A DNA stretch of 64,000 bases from the NCBI RefSeq assembly GCF_008312935.1, contig NZ_VSZO01000001.1, forward strand, positions 310,001 to 374,000. The letters run 5' to 3'. Source of the DNA: Roseiconus lacunae (lineage in GTDB: Bacteria; Planctomycetota; Planctomycetia; Pirellulales; Pirellulaceae). The translations under genes and the position numbers were made by a program. Under the pieces are notes generated by a model. It searched no databases. It had not been told where the DNA came from and saw only the letters and a list, made by a program, of their open reading frames with translations. The stretch's first letter is position 1. Every line of letters begins with the position of its first letter. Shown here piece by piece: positions 1-8,684 of the stretch.

Positions 1-728
1 TCGTCGATGATGCGAGTCTCGAATCGAGCAACGAACTTCTAAATCGCTATCGCAACTTACCGAACGTTCGCCTCTATCGCAACGAAAGGAACATCGGACC
101 GTTTGCGACGTTCAATAACTTGATGGAATTTGTCAAAACCGACTTCGTGGCAGTCCAAGACGCTGACGACATTAGCCTTCCAGATCGGATCGCCCATTCA
201 TACGCCTTGATGCAGTCGACTCGTGCTGATCTTCTGACCGGCGCGACCGAATTGTTTGGCGAGTCTTCGTTGGTCGACAAGATCTGTTGGGATTATTTTA
301 CGGTGGATGAATGCGAGTGGTTACCACTGAGATTTTCGCGGTACGCCTGCCAGTACACCAGCGGATACTACATGGAAAACCCGACCCTGGTGGTGCGACG
401 TCCAAGTTTTATCGCACTCGGCGGTTATGGAGATTTTGGCGAACGAAACCGAAATCGAACCGGGGTTGATACGGATCTGCAGTTGCGTGCCTATCACGCT
501 CGTTCATCAATCGCGGTCACGCGAGACGTCGTCGTCCGCTACCGATGCCACGGTATTTCTGCGACACAACACGATGACTCCGGGATCGGGTCGCGGGCCA
601 ACCGCGAGTCGACCGAGGAGGTGCTACGGCGACTGAAGCTATATGCCCAAGGCAGCTTTGATGCGAGATGGTTTGGTGCTCTCGATCTTTATCGAGGCGT
701 GACACGCCCATTAAGCCCTTCTGACTGA
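1..728 (+). CDS. Glycosyltransferase family 2, C-terminal part (5' end outside window)
   Basis: The reading frame is open from base 3 of the window, so the start codon lies upstream and only about 241 residues are visible. The first visible residues read VDDAS, the nucleotide-sugar binding DDxS-type motif of GT-A fold family 2 enzymes. About 45 residues later comes QDADD, the metal-binding DxD region, followed by LPDRI as is usual in this family. The C-terminal half (GGYGDFGERNR, then GVDTDLQLR) fits the acceptor-side region. It probably transfers a sugar to a polysaccharide or glycan at the cytoplasmic membrane; donor and acceptor cannot be told. Three more glycosyltransferases lie at 12.4-15.6 kb but are too far away to be one operon. 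The family call is firm; substrate is unknown. Confidence 0.85.
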   Translation, partial: VDDASLESSNELLNRYRNLPNVRLYRNERNIGPFATFNNLMEFVKTDFVAVQDADDISLPDRIAHSYALMQSTRADLLTGATELFGESSLVDKICWDYFTVDECEWLPLRFSRYACQYTSGYYMENPTLVVRRPSFIALGGYGDFGERNRNRTGVDTDLQLRAYHARSSIAVTRDVVVRYRCHGISATQHDDSGIGSRANRESTEEVLRRLKLYAQGSFDARWFGALDLYRGVTRPLSPSD

Positions 729-928
729 CGATGTCGCGGAGCCGGACGCGGAGTTTGTCTGTGATCCCTCCCCTACGAGTGTGACCTAATCGCGTGTTAC
801 TTAATCGTGGATGCGATTCCGGTACGGACGGCGGACATTGCTCGAATCGTGCGGTATGGCACTACGGCAAGCATGAGTGCGTAGACACTCTGTCGCATAT
901 GGTTACACCAATACTTTTTAAGGGGAAC

Positions 929-949
929 TCCTCGACGCTTTGACGAGGA
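929..949 (+). other. Short hairpin ahead of the sensor kinase
   Basis: A 6-bp stem (TCCTCG at 929-934, CGAGGA at 944-949) with a 9-base loop lies 25 bases before the kinase start codon. It could be a leader structure or chance. No run of T follows it, so it is not an obvious terminator. The rest of 729-973 shows nothing I can name. Confidence 0.3.
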
Positions 950-973
950 ATCTCACCTATAAAACGAGGGGCG

Positions 974-3058
974 ATGCTAGGTTTGGAAACCGGACGGTGT
1001 CGCGTTCCCTCCTTACTCATCAACAAAGTGTCATCAGATCACCCCATCGATCGATGGATCGAATTCTGTCTCCCCGAAGACACGACGCAAGAGGACGCAG
1101 AATCGGTTCGCCGCAGCCGTCTCGTCGTCTTACTGTTGACACTCGGTTTCTGCGCCGCCTATGTGTATTCGGTCTATTACATCGTACTGGGGACGACGTG
1201 TTCAAACATCGGCCCACAGCAAGCGTTGGTAACCGTCCCGGTTATCTTCTTTCTGTTCCGAAGGTATCGATCGGTATGGCTGGTCGGCAACTTGCTGGGG
1301 TTGACTTGCACCGTCGGGGTCGGCTTCCCGATCGTATTCACTGGGGGCGTCCATTCCTCGGCGCTCAGTTGGCTGTTTTTCGGACCGTTGGTCGCGGTCA
1401 TCCTCGCGGGACGACAGTCAGGAATTATTTGGTTTGTGGTCAGTGCCACATTCGTGTTGGTGTTGATGGCGGTTTCTGATCAACCGTGGTACCCGGAATC
1501 TGAAATCCCGCAGAATCTCGCGAATGTGCAAGCAGCCGTGGTTTCCTTAGGACTGATTTCGGTTGTCACCGCAACGGCGTGGTCATTTGGCGCCGCCCAA
1601 GAAGCAGCCACGTTCAAGTTGCATGCTGCCAACGAGATCGCCGAACAGGCGCGACGTGAAGCCGAGTCCGCACACGCCGATTCGTTGCTAGTCTTGGATA
1701 ACGTCATCGAAGGCCTGGCGATCGTCAACTTGGCAGGTGACTTCGTGGGGCCGCCGTCAGCGATTTTTCAGAGATGGTTTAGCTGTCCAGTCGCTGGGGT
1801 CAAACTTTGGACCTGGTTCGAAGGCACCGACCAACGACTCGCCGAAAGTTTCGAGATGAACTGGGAACAGCTTTCGAGTGATTGGATGCCACTCGAACTT
1901 GCAATCGATCAACTGCCGAAGTCCTTTGATTTTGAGGGCGCGTCATATGAGTTAACCTACCGACCGGTGGTGATCGATGATCAGCTGAGACACATCTTGG
2001 TTATTTGTACGGACGTCACAGCCGAACGTGAATTCAAACTTGCCAGTGAACTACAACGCGAACAGTTGACGATCTTCACTCGCTTTGTTCGTGACCCCGG
2101 CAGTGTTCGCGGATTCATGGATGAAGCCGATCGTTTGGTTTCCGATTTGACCACTGGAATCGGAACGTTGGCAGAACAAAAACGATGGGTGCACACGCTG
2201 AAAGGCAATTCGGCGATCTTCGGATTGAACAGTTTTTCTCGATGGTTGCATCGATTGGAAGACGAACTCGAGGAAATCGATGGTGCTTACGACGCGGCAC
2301 GGTGGGAAGCACTGGAGACTCAGTGGATCGCAGTCCGCGCGCGATTGTCAACGATCGTCAGCATGGAAGACATCGATCATGTCACTGTCGACAAGAAAGA
2401 TTTTGAACAGACACTGCAAGCAGTCGAATCAGGTGTCGGAGGTCCACTGCTTGCCGCTTTGATGCGACGCTGGACTTGGGATCCGGTCGATCGGCGTTTG
2501 GAGTTGTTGGCCGAACGGGCGAGCCAACTCGCCGAACGACTCGGCAAAACCGGTGTCGAAGTGAACGTCGAAGCAGAAAATGTAAGGCGTCCCCCGGGGC
2601 CCGATTGGAACGCGTTCTGGGGGTCGGTGGTGCATGTTGTCAGGAACGCGATCGACCATGGTATCGAGTCACCCGATGACCGTTTGAAGTCAGGAAAAGA
2701 GTCCGCCGGAAAAGTGACGCTGCGAGCGTGGGAAGAAGACGAGCAATTCGTGTTCGAGGTCAGTGATGACGGCGCCGGAATTGATTGGTTGAAAGTTGCC
2801 GAACGCTGTCAATCGCTTGGCCTGACCTGCGATTCGACAGACGAACTACAAGACGCAGTGTTCGCCGATGGGGTCACGACGAAAGACATGGCAACCGAAG
2901 TATCCGGCCGAGGCGTTGGTATGGCTGCTGTCAGAGAAGCTTGCCAGGCTCTCGGCGGTGACATCGAAATCGAATCAAGTCTTGGAAAGGGAACAAAATT
3001 CCGATTCAATTTCCCAACCTATCACATGCAGCCCGACGCAATGCTCTTCTACATCTGA
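974..3058 (+). CDS. Membrane-bound CheA-like hybrid sensor histidine kinase with HPt domain
   Basis: 694 residues. Residues about 50-200 hold several hydrophobic segments (for example RLVVLLLTLGFCAAYVYSVY and VAVILAGRQSGIIWFVV), a membrane sensor region. A PAS-like stretch follows (SLLVLDNVIEGLAIVNLAGDF). An HPt domain carries the phosphorylatable histidine in HTLKGNSAIFG, H407 by count. The C-terminus is a CheA-type ATPase, with N-box RNAIDHGIE and glycine loops DDGAGIDW and GRGVGMAAV. There is no CheW-like regulatory domain, so this is not a chemotaxis CheA but a kinase that autophosphorylates on its own HPt domain. No partner response regulator is adjacent. The start at 974 is preceded by GAGGGG, somewhat close. 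A GTG at 1031 would remove about 19 residues and is possible. Confidence 0.85.
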   Translation: MLGLETGRCRVPSLLINKVSSDHPIDRWIEFCLPEDTTQEDAESVRRSRLVVLLLTLGFCAAYVYSVYYIVLGTTCSNIGPQQALVTVPVIFFLFRRYRSVWLVGNLLGLTCTVGVGFPIVFTGGVHSSALSWLFFGPLVAVILAGRQSGIIWFVVSATFVLVLMAVSDQPWYPESEIPQNLANVQAAVVSLGLISVVTATAWSFGAAQEAATFKLHAANEIAEQARREAESAHADSLLVLDNVIEGLAIVNLAGDFVGPPSAIFQRWFSCPVAGVKLWTWFEGTDQRLAESFEMNWEQLSSDWMPLELAIDQLPKSFDFEGASYELTYRPVVIDDQLRHILVICTDVTAEREFKLASELQREQLTIFTRFVRDPGSVRGFMDEADRLVSDLTTGIGTLAEQKRWVHTLKGNSAIFGLNSFSRWLHRLEDELEEIDGAYDAARWEALETQWIAVRARLSTIVSMEDIDHVTVDKKDFEQTLQAVESGVGGPLLAALMRRWTWDPVDRRLELLAERASQLAERLGKTGVEVNVEAENVRRPPGPDWNAFWGSVVHVVRNAIDHGIESPDDRLKSGKESAGKVTLRAWEEDEQFVFEVSDDGAGIDWLKVAERCQSLGLTCDSTDELQDAVFADGVTTKDMATEVSGRGVGMAAVREACQALGGDIEIESSLGKGTKFRFNFPTYHMQPDAMLFYI

Positions 3059-3154
3059 CGCATTGATTTGCGTTTGCCAAGTTCAGACGAATCAGCCCTC
3101 ATCGCGTCAGTGCATCTCCGAGAATCTAATTCGGTCTATCGATCGACAATTTGT

Positions 3155-4591
3155 CTAAGTCTTTGAATCGATACAAGTGGTTGTCGTTGCAAGAACTGGG
3201 GGCGACGCATTCGCCGATTCCTTCGCACCCTCACCATCGGATGTCAATTGCGGTGGATGAATGAACCAGGCCGCGACGGCCAGGGGCAACATTGCCGTAG
3301 CGAAGCATGCGATAGCGGGGTCATAAGCCCCGGTTCGATCCATAAATGCTCCCATCAATAACGGCCCACAACCGCTTCCGGCGACGGTCCCACACCAGAT
3401 GGCGCCGCGAATGCTTCCCAGGTGACGACGTCCGTAATAACGAACCATGATCACACCGGTTACCGAAATCAACATTCCTTGACCGCCTCCGAACAACATT
3501 GCAAACAGCTTGGCACCGAGCAATGAATGATCGAAGCGAAGCCAGATCAAGCTGAGCGCGATCATGCTAGTACCGATTCCGAATAATCGATTGAGTCTTA
3601 GATAGTCACCCAACACTCCACCGCAAAGTTGTGCGCCAAGCATCGAAAATCCCAGGATCTTAAACAGTGTTTTCGCATCGTCCTTATCCAACCCCCGCTC
3701 GGCACAAAGCGTGAATAGATAGAACAAGACACCGGTTCCTGCCATCGCCCAAACGATGTTCGAAAGCCCGATAACATAATAAGAAACCGTCCGAATCGCA
3801 TCGGCCAGTTGCATCCCATCGACATCGTCAAGTTGACCGGGCTGTCCGGCATCCGATTCGCCGAACGCTTGCGAACGATCGTCTTTTGAAGCCACATCGT
3901 CCGAAACATGCACCACCGATGTAGCGCCGATGGTTTCAGGATGCGGGCTTGGCATTATGCCATCGACCGATTGCCCCAAATCTTCGGGACGGTTGCGGTA
4001 CAAAAGAAGGATCACCGGAAACAGAAACACAACGAGGATAACCGCGATCCATCGGTACGTGGAACGCCATCCGATGGTCTCGATCGCAGTCGATAACCAA
4101 TCGGGAACCCAAGCAAACGCGACTGCCGAACCAATGCTCAGTAGCGCCGAGACACGTCCGATCCGAGTTCGAAACCACATCGCGGTCGTGTTGTTCGACA
4201 ACAGTGACATCGATCCCTGGCCAAGGAATCGTAAAAAGAAGAACGCTGCCAACAACCCCAAGAAACTAGTGACCGTTGAAGCGAACAAGCATGCCGCGGC
4301 TAGTCCTAAGATGACGAAGCATGCGATTCGTTTGAGCCCAATTCGATCTGAAGCGGGACCAATGCTGGTCAGCGGTATCGCCGCGAGCAGGGTTCCGAGC
4401 ATGTAAGCCAATCCCAGACGACTTTGCGTGAGGTCGATCGCATCGAGTAACGCGGGTGTGAACGCACTAACCGCGAACGTTTGCCCGGGACTAGATCCGA
4501 TCTGTAGCAGCATTGCTAATGGCAGCATCCAATATCCGTAGAAGACGCGGCTACGCTTGGCGATTTGGTCGGATAAAAAATTCATTGGCAT
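3155..4591 (-). CDS. Major facilitator superfamily transporter
   Basis: About 478 residues from the ATG at 4591 (a second ATG at 4585 is equally possible; an upstream TTG at 4702 would add 37 polar residues and is less likely). Around twelve hydrophobic segments are visible. The loop DRIGLKR between segments 2 and 3 matches the MFS motif GxxxDRxGRR. A long charged loop near residues 210-270 separates the two six-helix halves, as in most MFS proteins. The transported compound cannot be deduced. It is convergent with the kinase gene and has no operon partner. Repeat copy A lies directly upstream. Confidence 0.8.
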   Translation of the reverse strand: MPMNFLSDQIAKRSRVFYGYWMLPLAMLLQIGSSPGQTFAVSAFTPALLDAIDLTQSRLGLAYMLGTLLAAIPLTSIGPASDRIGLKRIACFVILGLAAACLFASTVTSFLGLLAAFFFLRFLGQGSMSLLSNNTTAMWFRTRIGRVSALLSIGSAVAFAWVPDWLSTAIETIGWRSTYRWIAVILVVFLFPVILLLYRNRPEDLGQSVDGIMPSPHPETIGATSVVHVSDDVASKDDRSQAFGESDAGQPGQLDDVDGMQLADAIRTVSYYVIGLSNIVWAMAGTGVLFYLFTLCAERGLDKDDAKTLFKILGFSMLGAQLCGGVLGDYLRLNRLFGIGTSMIALSLIWLRFDHSLLGAKLFAMLFGGGQGMLISVTGVIMVRYYGRRHLGSIRGAIWCGTVAGSGCGPLLMGAFMDRTGAYDPAIACFATAMLPLAVAAWFIHPPQLTSDGEGAKESANASPPVLATTTTCIDSKT

Positions 4592-5116
4592 CGGGATGCC
4601 GATCGACGCGCAGTCTCTCAGAAAGATGCTGAAGTCATGAGTCGATCGCGTTCGCGTCAGACTTTTGTCGCCGCCCCCAAAAAACGGTGGGGCTTGCGGC
4701 AAACGCCGTCAGCTCAATTGTTAAAATGATGAAGCTTCGGATCAGTTCGCGGCGTTGTTCAGCGGAAAGCTGTTCAGTGCTTCGTTCCAACTCGATTTTA
4801 GGATGAGCCGCATACCGATAGCCACGGTTTCGGTGCAATAACCGGGGCTAACGCCCAACGGCTGATGACTTGAATCCGTTTTTTTCAAATGGAACGAAGC
4901 ACTCATCCGTCGGGCGCTTGCCGTCTTTCTAGCAGAACGAGGCGCCGATTCGGTTTGTGTGCTTGGATTCTCGTCAACGGACGTCGCCCTGGCCAGATCG
5001 AATCAATCGACGTCATGTTGGGCATCATCTTTGCTACCCCAGATCGGAAACTGAGGGGCGCAGTCACACCTTGCCGACGGCCGGCGACCGTACCGACTCG
5101 CTAAAAGGAACACTGG
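4592..5116. other. Intergenic region of 525 bp between divergent genes
   Basis: This gap separates the minus-strand MFS gene from the plus-strand membrane protein gene. It contains the inverted-repeat-bounded element at 4776-4903 and otherwise no convincing gene. Promoters for both neighbours must lie here, but I cannot place them with confidence. AAAGGAAC at 5104-5111 is the likely ribosome binding site of the downstream gene. Confidence 0.6.
4776..4903 (+). repeat. 128-bp intergenic repeat with 14-bp perfect terminal inverted repeats (copy A)
   Basis: The left end AGTGCTTCGTTCCA (4776-4789) is the exact reverse complement of the right end TGGAACGAAGCACT (4890-4903). The interior contains GGATGAGCCGCAT and ATAGCCACGG, which recur in inverted orientation at 12214-12335. 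By hand alignment about four of five positions agree between the two copies. The size, terminal repeats and lack of any gene are those of a MITE- or REP-like element. No transposase is present in the window. The pair encloses the SbnA/SbnH-like island. Confidence 0.8.
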
Positions 5117-5827
5117 ATGCCCGAATCTTCGCCTTCACAACATCACAATCATCCGCTCGTATTGTCGTACCTTGGGATTCGTCGCGCGATCGGGCTGAGT
5201 GGGTTGATCCTGCCGGTGGTATTGGGCCCGCTCGGTTGGCTGATTCTAGACGTGGAAATCCAAGACAACATGAGCAGTTACTACCACACGCCGCTTCGTG
5301 ATCTGTTTGTCGGAACGCTTTGCGCGATGGGAGTGTTCCTGTACTGCTATCGAGGCTACGGGTGGATCGAAGATTGGACGGCCAACATCGGCAGTGCCGC
5401 GGCGCTCGGGGTGGCACTGTTTCCGCTCGACTACGCTAGCGACCCACTCTACCAACGCTCGCTGGTTGGCTACCTACACTCGTTCAGCGGCGGCGTTTTT
5501 TTTCTCACGCTCGCCACCTACTCACTCTATCACTTTCCCAGTCGGGGTCACAGTGACCCCGAGATGGCCAACCACATCGCCGAGCGAAATTTGGTTTATT
5601 ACACCAGCGGGGTTGTCATCTTGCTAAGCATGATTGCCATGGGAAGCTACCTGCTATTGCTCCCGGTGGAATGGAAGCGTTGGCTCAATGATCTCAACTT
5701 TCTCTTCTGGGCCGAATGGGTCGCGGTGTGGGCATTCGCCGCGGCGTGGCTGACGAAGGGCCATATCATCGTGGCCGAGATAGGAATCGACCTGCTTGCC
5801 TATTCTCGGCGTCTGGTTGACCGCTAA
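5117..5827 (+). CDS. Integral membrane protein of unknown function
   Basis: 236 residues with about six hydrophobic segments: LSGLILPVVLGPLGWLI, FVGTLCAMGVFLYCY, AALGVALFPL, FSGGVFFLTLATYSLYHF, GVVILLSMIAMGSYLLLL and WVAVWAFAAAWL. A polar stretch NMSSYYHTPLRD after the first segment is probably an extracytoplasmic loop, and the whole resembles the small uncharacterised DUF998-type membrane proteins, though I would not insist on that family. AAAGGA lies about 8 bases before the ATG and supports the start. It is the first plus-strand gene inside the repeat-bounded island, 150 bases ahead of the SbnA-like gene, and may be co-transcribed with it. Function is not known. Confidence 0.65.
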   Translation: MPESSPSQHHNHPLVLSYLGIRRAIGLSGLILPVVLGPLGWLILDVEIQDNMSSYYHTPLRDLFVGTLCAMGVFLYCYRGYGWIEDWTANIGSAAALGVALFPLDYASDPLYQRSLVGYLHSFSGGVFFLTLATYSLYHFPSRGHSDPEMANHIAERNLVYYTSGVVILLSMIAMGSYLLLLPVEWKRWLNDLNFLFWAEWVAVWAFAAAWLTKGHIIVAEIGIDLLAYSRRLVDR

Positions 5828-5977
5828 GCCACCATGCTGGCCATTTTTAGAATTCGCGACTGACCGTGAAGCATCGTCAACGCGAATTATCACGGGGATC
5901 GAATCCTTTGGCATGCGTCTTGCTTTGGGGTGGTCAGCCCTCATTTCCGAGCGGCTCATTACCCGAGATCATCCGCC

Positions 5978-7030
5978 ATGTTTGCAACCCAACCAATGAT
6001 TCATAACGGTGTCCTCGACGCGATCGGGCATACGCCATTGATTCGTCTTCGCCGCTACCTTGATCGCAATGACATCGACTTAATTGTCAAATTTGAAGCG
6101 GCAAATCCCGGAGGCAGTGCGAAAGACCGCCCCGCAAAAAACATGATCGATGTCGCTTTGGCCCGGCGTCAGATCACTCACCAGTCGACCATCATCGAAT
6201 CGTCATCCGGCAATATGGGGATCGGCCTCGCCCAAGCCTGCCGATACCACGGGCTACCGTTCATCTGTGTGGTCGATCCGCGAGCCCAGCAGCAGAACAT
6301 CCGCATGATCGAAGCACTCGGGGGAACGATCGAGTACGTCCATACGCCGATCGAAGGTGATTTCTTAAAAGCGAGGCTGGCCCGAGTTTGTCAGTTGCTT
6401 GAGCGAATCCCTAATAGCTATTGGCCAAACCAGTATGCCAACGTTGCAAACCCCGAGGCGCATTTCCACGGCACGATCGCGGAAATCGATCAGGCGCTCG
6501 GCGGGCAGTTCGATGCATTGTTTGTCGCGACCAGTAGTACCGGAACTATCCAAGGGTGTCAGGAGTACCTGCGGATGCGCGGACGAGATGCCAAAGTCTA
6601 TGCGGTCGATGCCGAAGGAAGTGTCTTGTTCGGGGGTTCACATGGCCCGCGACAGATTCCTGGTTTAGGTGCCGGCCGCGTGCCACCGCTCGCAAAGTCT
6701 ACCTGCGTCGATCGAGTCTTACGAGTCGATGATTTGCAATGTGTGGTCGGTTGCCGGCGTGCCGCCGAACGCGAAGCAATGTTGGTCGGTGGATCGGCCG
6801 GCGGCGTCCTAGAAGCTATTCGTGAATTGGGCAACGGCCCACGCGGAAACGGACTTCGGGGGAAACGCTGTGTCGCTGTCCTGCATGATAGCGGGTGTCG
6901 TTATCTGGACACCGTTTTCAACGATCGATGGGTCGAAACCAATTTGCACTGTTCCCCCGAGCGTCTGCGTTCGCTGATTCAAGGAACGCAAACCAATCGG
7001 GTCGCTCAACTTGAAGAGGTCGTATCATGA
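5978..7030 (+). CDS. sbnA: SbnA-like PLP-dependent enzyme (cysteine synthase fold)
   Basis: 350 residues from the ATG at 5978. The N-terminus IGHTPLIRLRRY and the PLP-lysine region ANPGGSAKDRPA (K in SAKDR) are those of the cysteine synthase superfamily. The form GGSAKDRPA is typical of SbnA, which condenses O-phospho-L-serine with glutamate to N-(1-amino-1-carboxyl-2-ethyl)-glutamate on the way to L-2,3-diaminopropionate. SSSGNMGIGLAQ is the substrate-carboxylate loop, and the phosphate-binding glycine loop is ATSSTGTIQG. The stop codon overlaps the next start by four bases, so the two are translationally coupled. SbnB, the usual dehydrogenase partner, is absent and an FAD/NAD(P)-binding protein stands in its place. 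A plain cysteine synthase is the alternative. Confidence 0.75.
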   Translation: MFATQPMIHNGVLDAIGHTPLIRLRRYLDRNDIDLIVKFEAANPGGSAKDRPAKNMIDVALARRQITHQSTIIESSSGNMGIGLAQACRYHGLPFICVVDPRAQQQNIRMIEALGGTIEYVHTPIEGDFLKARLARVCQLLERIPNSYWPNQYANVANPEAHFHGTIAEIDQALGGQFDALFVATSSTGTIQGCQEYLRMRGRDAKVYAVDAEGSVLFGGSHGPRQIPGLGAGRVPPLAKSTCVDRVLRVDDLQCVVGCRRAAEREAMLVGGSAGGVLEAIRELGNGPRGNGLRGKRCVAVLHDSGCRYLDTVFNDRWVETNLHCSPERLRSLIQGTQTNRVAQLEEVVS

Positions 7031-8679
7031 GCACGGTTACTTATTCTACTGACCAAATCATTGACACACGAGCGTTTGGCCCCTCTGTCCGCGTGGCCGT
7101 TATCGGTTGTGGTCCGAGAGGTAGCTACTGCTTGGAAAGCTTGCTGCGACAGATCAAAGCGAACGGAGGAAGTGGTGACATCGAAATCACGATCTTCGAA
7201 CCATCCAAGTTTCCTGGCGCGGGTATCGTTTATGATCCGCGGCAACCACATTACTTGCGAATGAACCTGGCGGCGGGGCAAATCGATTTCTGGAGCCTAG
7301 ACAATGACAAACATGCTAAGAACAGGCGGCACTTGTCGCTCTTGAGATGGCTCGACAAACACCATCCACAACATGCATACGCCGATGCGTACGTCCCGCG
7401 GGCTGTCGTGGGTGAATACCTGCATGAGTGCTACCAGACGACGATCGAAGAGCTATCCAAATATTGCCATGTCGAACGAGTGACGCAAAAAGTGAACGAT
7501 CTTCGCCGTGAACGAGCGACTTGGGTTGTCACGACCGAAGAGCAACGTCAAGTGTTTGATGAGGTCGTGATTACGGTCGGACATGAGGGCCTGCGATGTT
7601 CGGGACGAGTCGGCGTCACCGGCAGCGCGTCTTGCGATACGCCAGTCAGTTCATTCCCGTTTAGCAGCCTTTCGGGTGATCGAGCCAAATTGTCTGGTGA
7701 TGTGTTTGTGACCGGGTTCGGTTTGACGGCGATCGATTCGGTACTCTCGTTGACTGAGGGTCGTGGCGGGAAATTCTTACGCAATGGAAATCGTCTATGT
7801 TACGTTCCCCAAGGCAACGAACCGAATCGGATCCATCTCGTTTCTCGATCAGGGCGTCCGATGTTGGCTAAGCCGACAGAAAAAGTCGAGCCAATCGATG
7901 ATTCCTTCTGGGATCCCTACCGAGAACAACTCGGCGAACTCCGACAACAAGTCGGCCAGATTGATTTTCGGCGACAACTATGGCCGATCGTTTGCCAATC
8001 CGCCGCAGCGTTGCTGAATCGAAATGGTATCGATGAATCTGGTGCAAGTGTGGGCGACTGGTTTCGCCGCTGGGGACGTTACTCGATGAATCACAGCCTT
8101 GCGGTTCGGGCGATGATCACGTCTTGGTTGGTGGCTACTGCCCAGCGTCCGTACGATGCCCCTGCTGCGTTGGGCACGGCATGGCGAACACTGTATCCAC
8201 AGATGGTGACATTGATCAGCCACGGCGGTTTAATCCCAAAATCTTGGCCTGCGTACAGCAGAACGGCCGCGGAAATGGAACGAATTGCCTTCGGACCTCC
8301 CGCAGAATCCATCGAAAAAGTAGTGACGTTGGCGCGGCAAGGGATGTTACGATGTTCCTGCCAGCGTGACGAACCCACCCCGTCAAGTGAAAATGTCATC
8401 GCCGTACTTGCCAAGCCGAATGAACCCGAAGAAAACGGATTGATTGACAAATTGGTTCAACAAGGCTATCTCCAGCATGATCCAATGACCGGTGCGATCG
8501 CTGTTGACGAAGAAGGTCGTGCCGACGCTCCACGGGGGACGAAAAATCTTGCCGTGTTCGGGCGATGCACCGAAGGCATCATTATCGGGAACGATACACT
8601 TAGCCGATCGTTGCATCCACACCTTGAACGGTGGGCCGCTACGATGATCACTCGACGATCCCGGCCAGTTACTTTTTAA
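7027..8679 (+). CDS. FAD/NAD(P)-binding oxidoreductase-like protein (PF13454 type)
   Basis: 550 residues. The N-terminal Rossmann motif VAVIGCGPRGSYCLESLL (about residues 23-40) binds a dinucleotide. Further on are TVGHEGLRCSG and TGFGLTAIDSVLSL, a second GxGxxx-type site. The C-terminus TKNLAVFGRCTEGIIIGND resembles the closing FAD contact of this family. Proteins of this type occur in several amino-acid-derived natural product and siderophore clusters as presumed oxidoreductases or monooxygenases. The ATG overlaps the stop of the SbnA-like gene (ATGA), indicating one operon. Here it may act on the SbnA product in place of SbnB; that is inference. No second catalytic domain is visible. Confidence 0.7.
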   Translation: MSTVTYSTDQIIDTRAFGPSVRVAVIGCGPRGSYCLESLLRQIKANGGSGDIEITIFEPSKFPGAGIVYDPRQPHYLRMNLAAGQIDFWSLDNDKHAKNRRHLSLLRWLDKHHPQHAYADAYVPRAVVGEYLHECYQTTIEELSKYCHVERVTQKVNDLRRERATWVVTTEEQRQVFDEVVITVGHEGLRCSGRVGVTGSASCDTPVSSFPFSSLSGDRAKLSGDVFVTGFGLTAIDSVLSLTEGRGGKFLRNGNRLCYVPQGNEPNRIHLVSRSGRPMLAKPTEKVEPIDDSFWDPYREQLGELRQQVGQIDFRRQLWPIVCQSAAALLNRNGIDESGASVGDWFRRWGRYSMNHSLAVRAMITSWLVATAQRPYDAPAALGTAWRTLYPQMVTLISHGGLIPKSWPAYSRTAAEMERIAFGPPAESIEKVVTLARQGMLRCSCQRDEPTPSSENVIAVLAKPNEPEENGLIDKLVQQGYLQHDPMTGAIAVDEEGRADAPRGTKNLAVFGRCTEGIIIGNDTLSRSLHPHLERWAATMITRRSRPVTF

Positions 8680-8684
8680 CAACG

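Noticed and set aside
3930-4406. 158-residue plus-strand open frame
   Set aside because: Antisense to the MFS transporter, with no domain or ribosome site.
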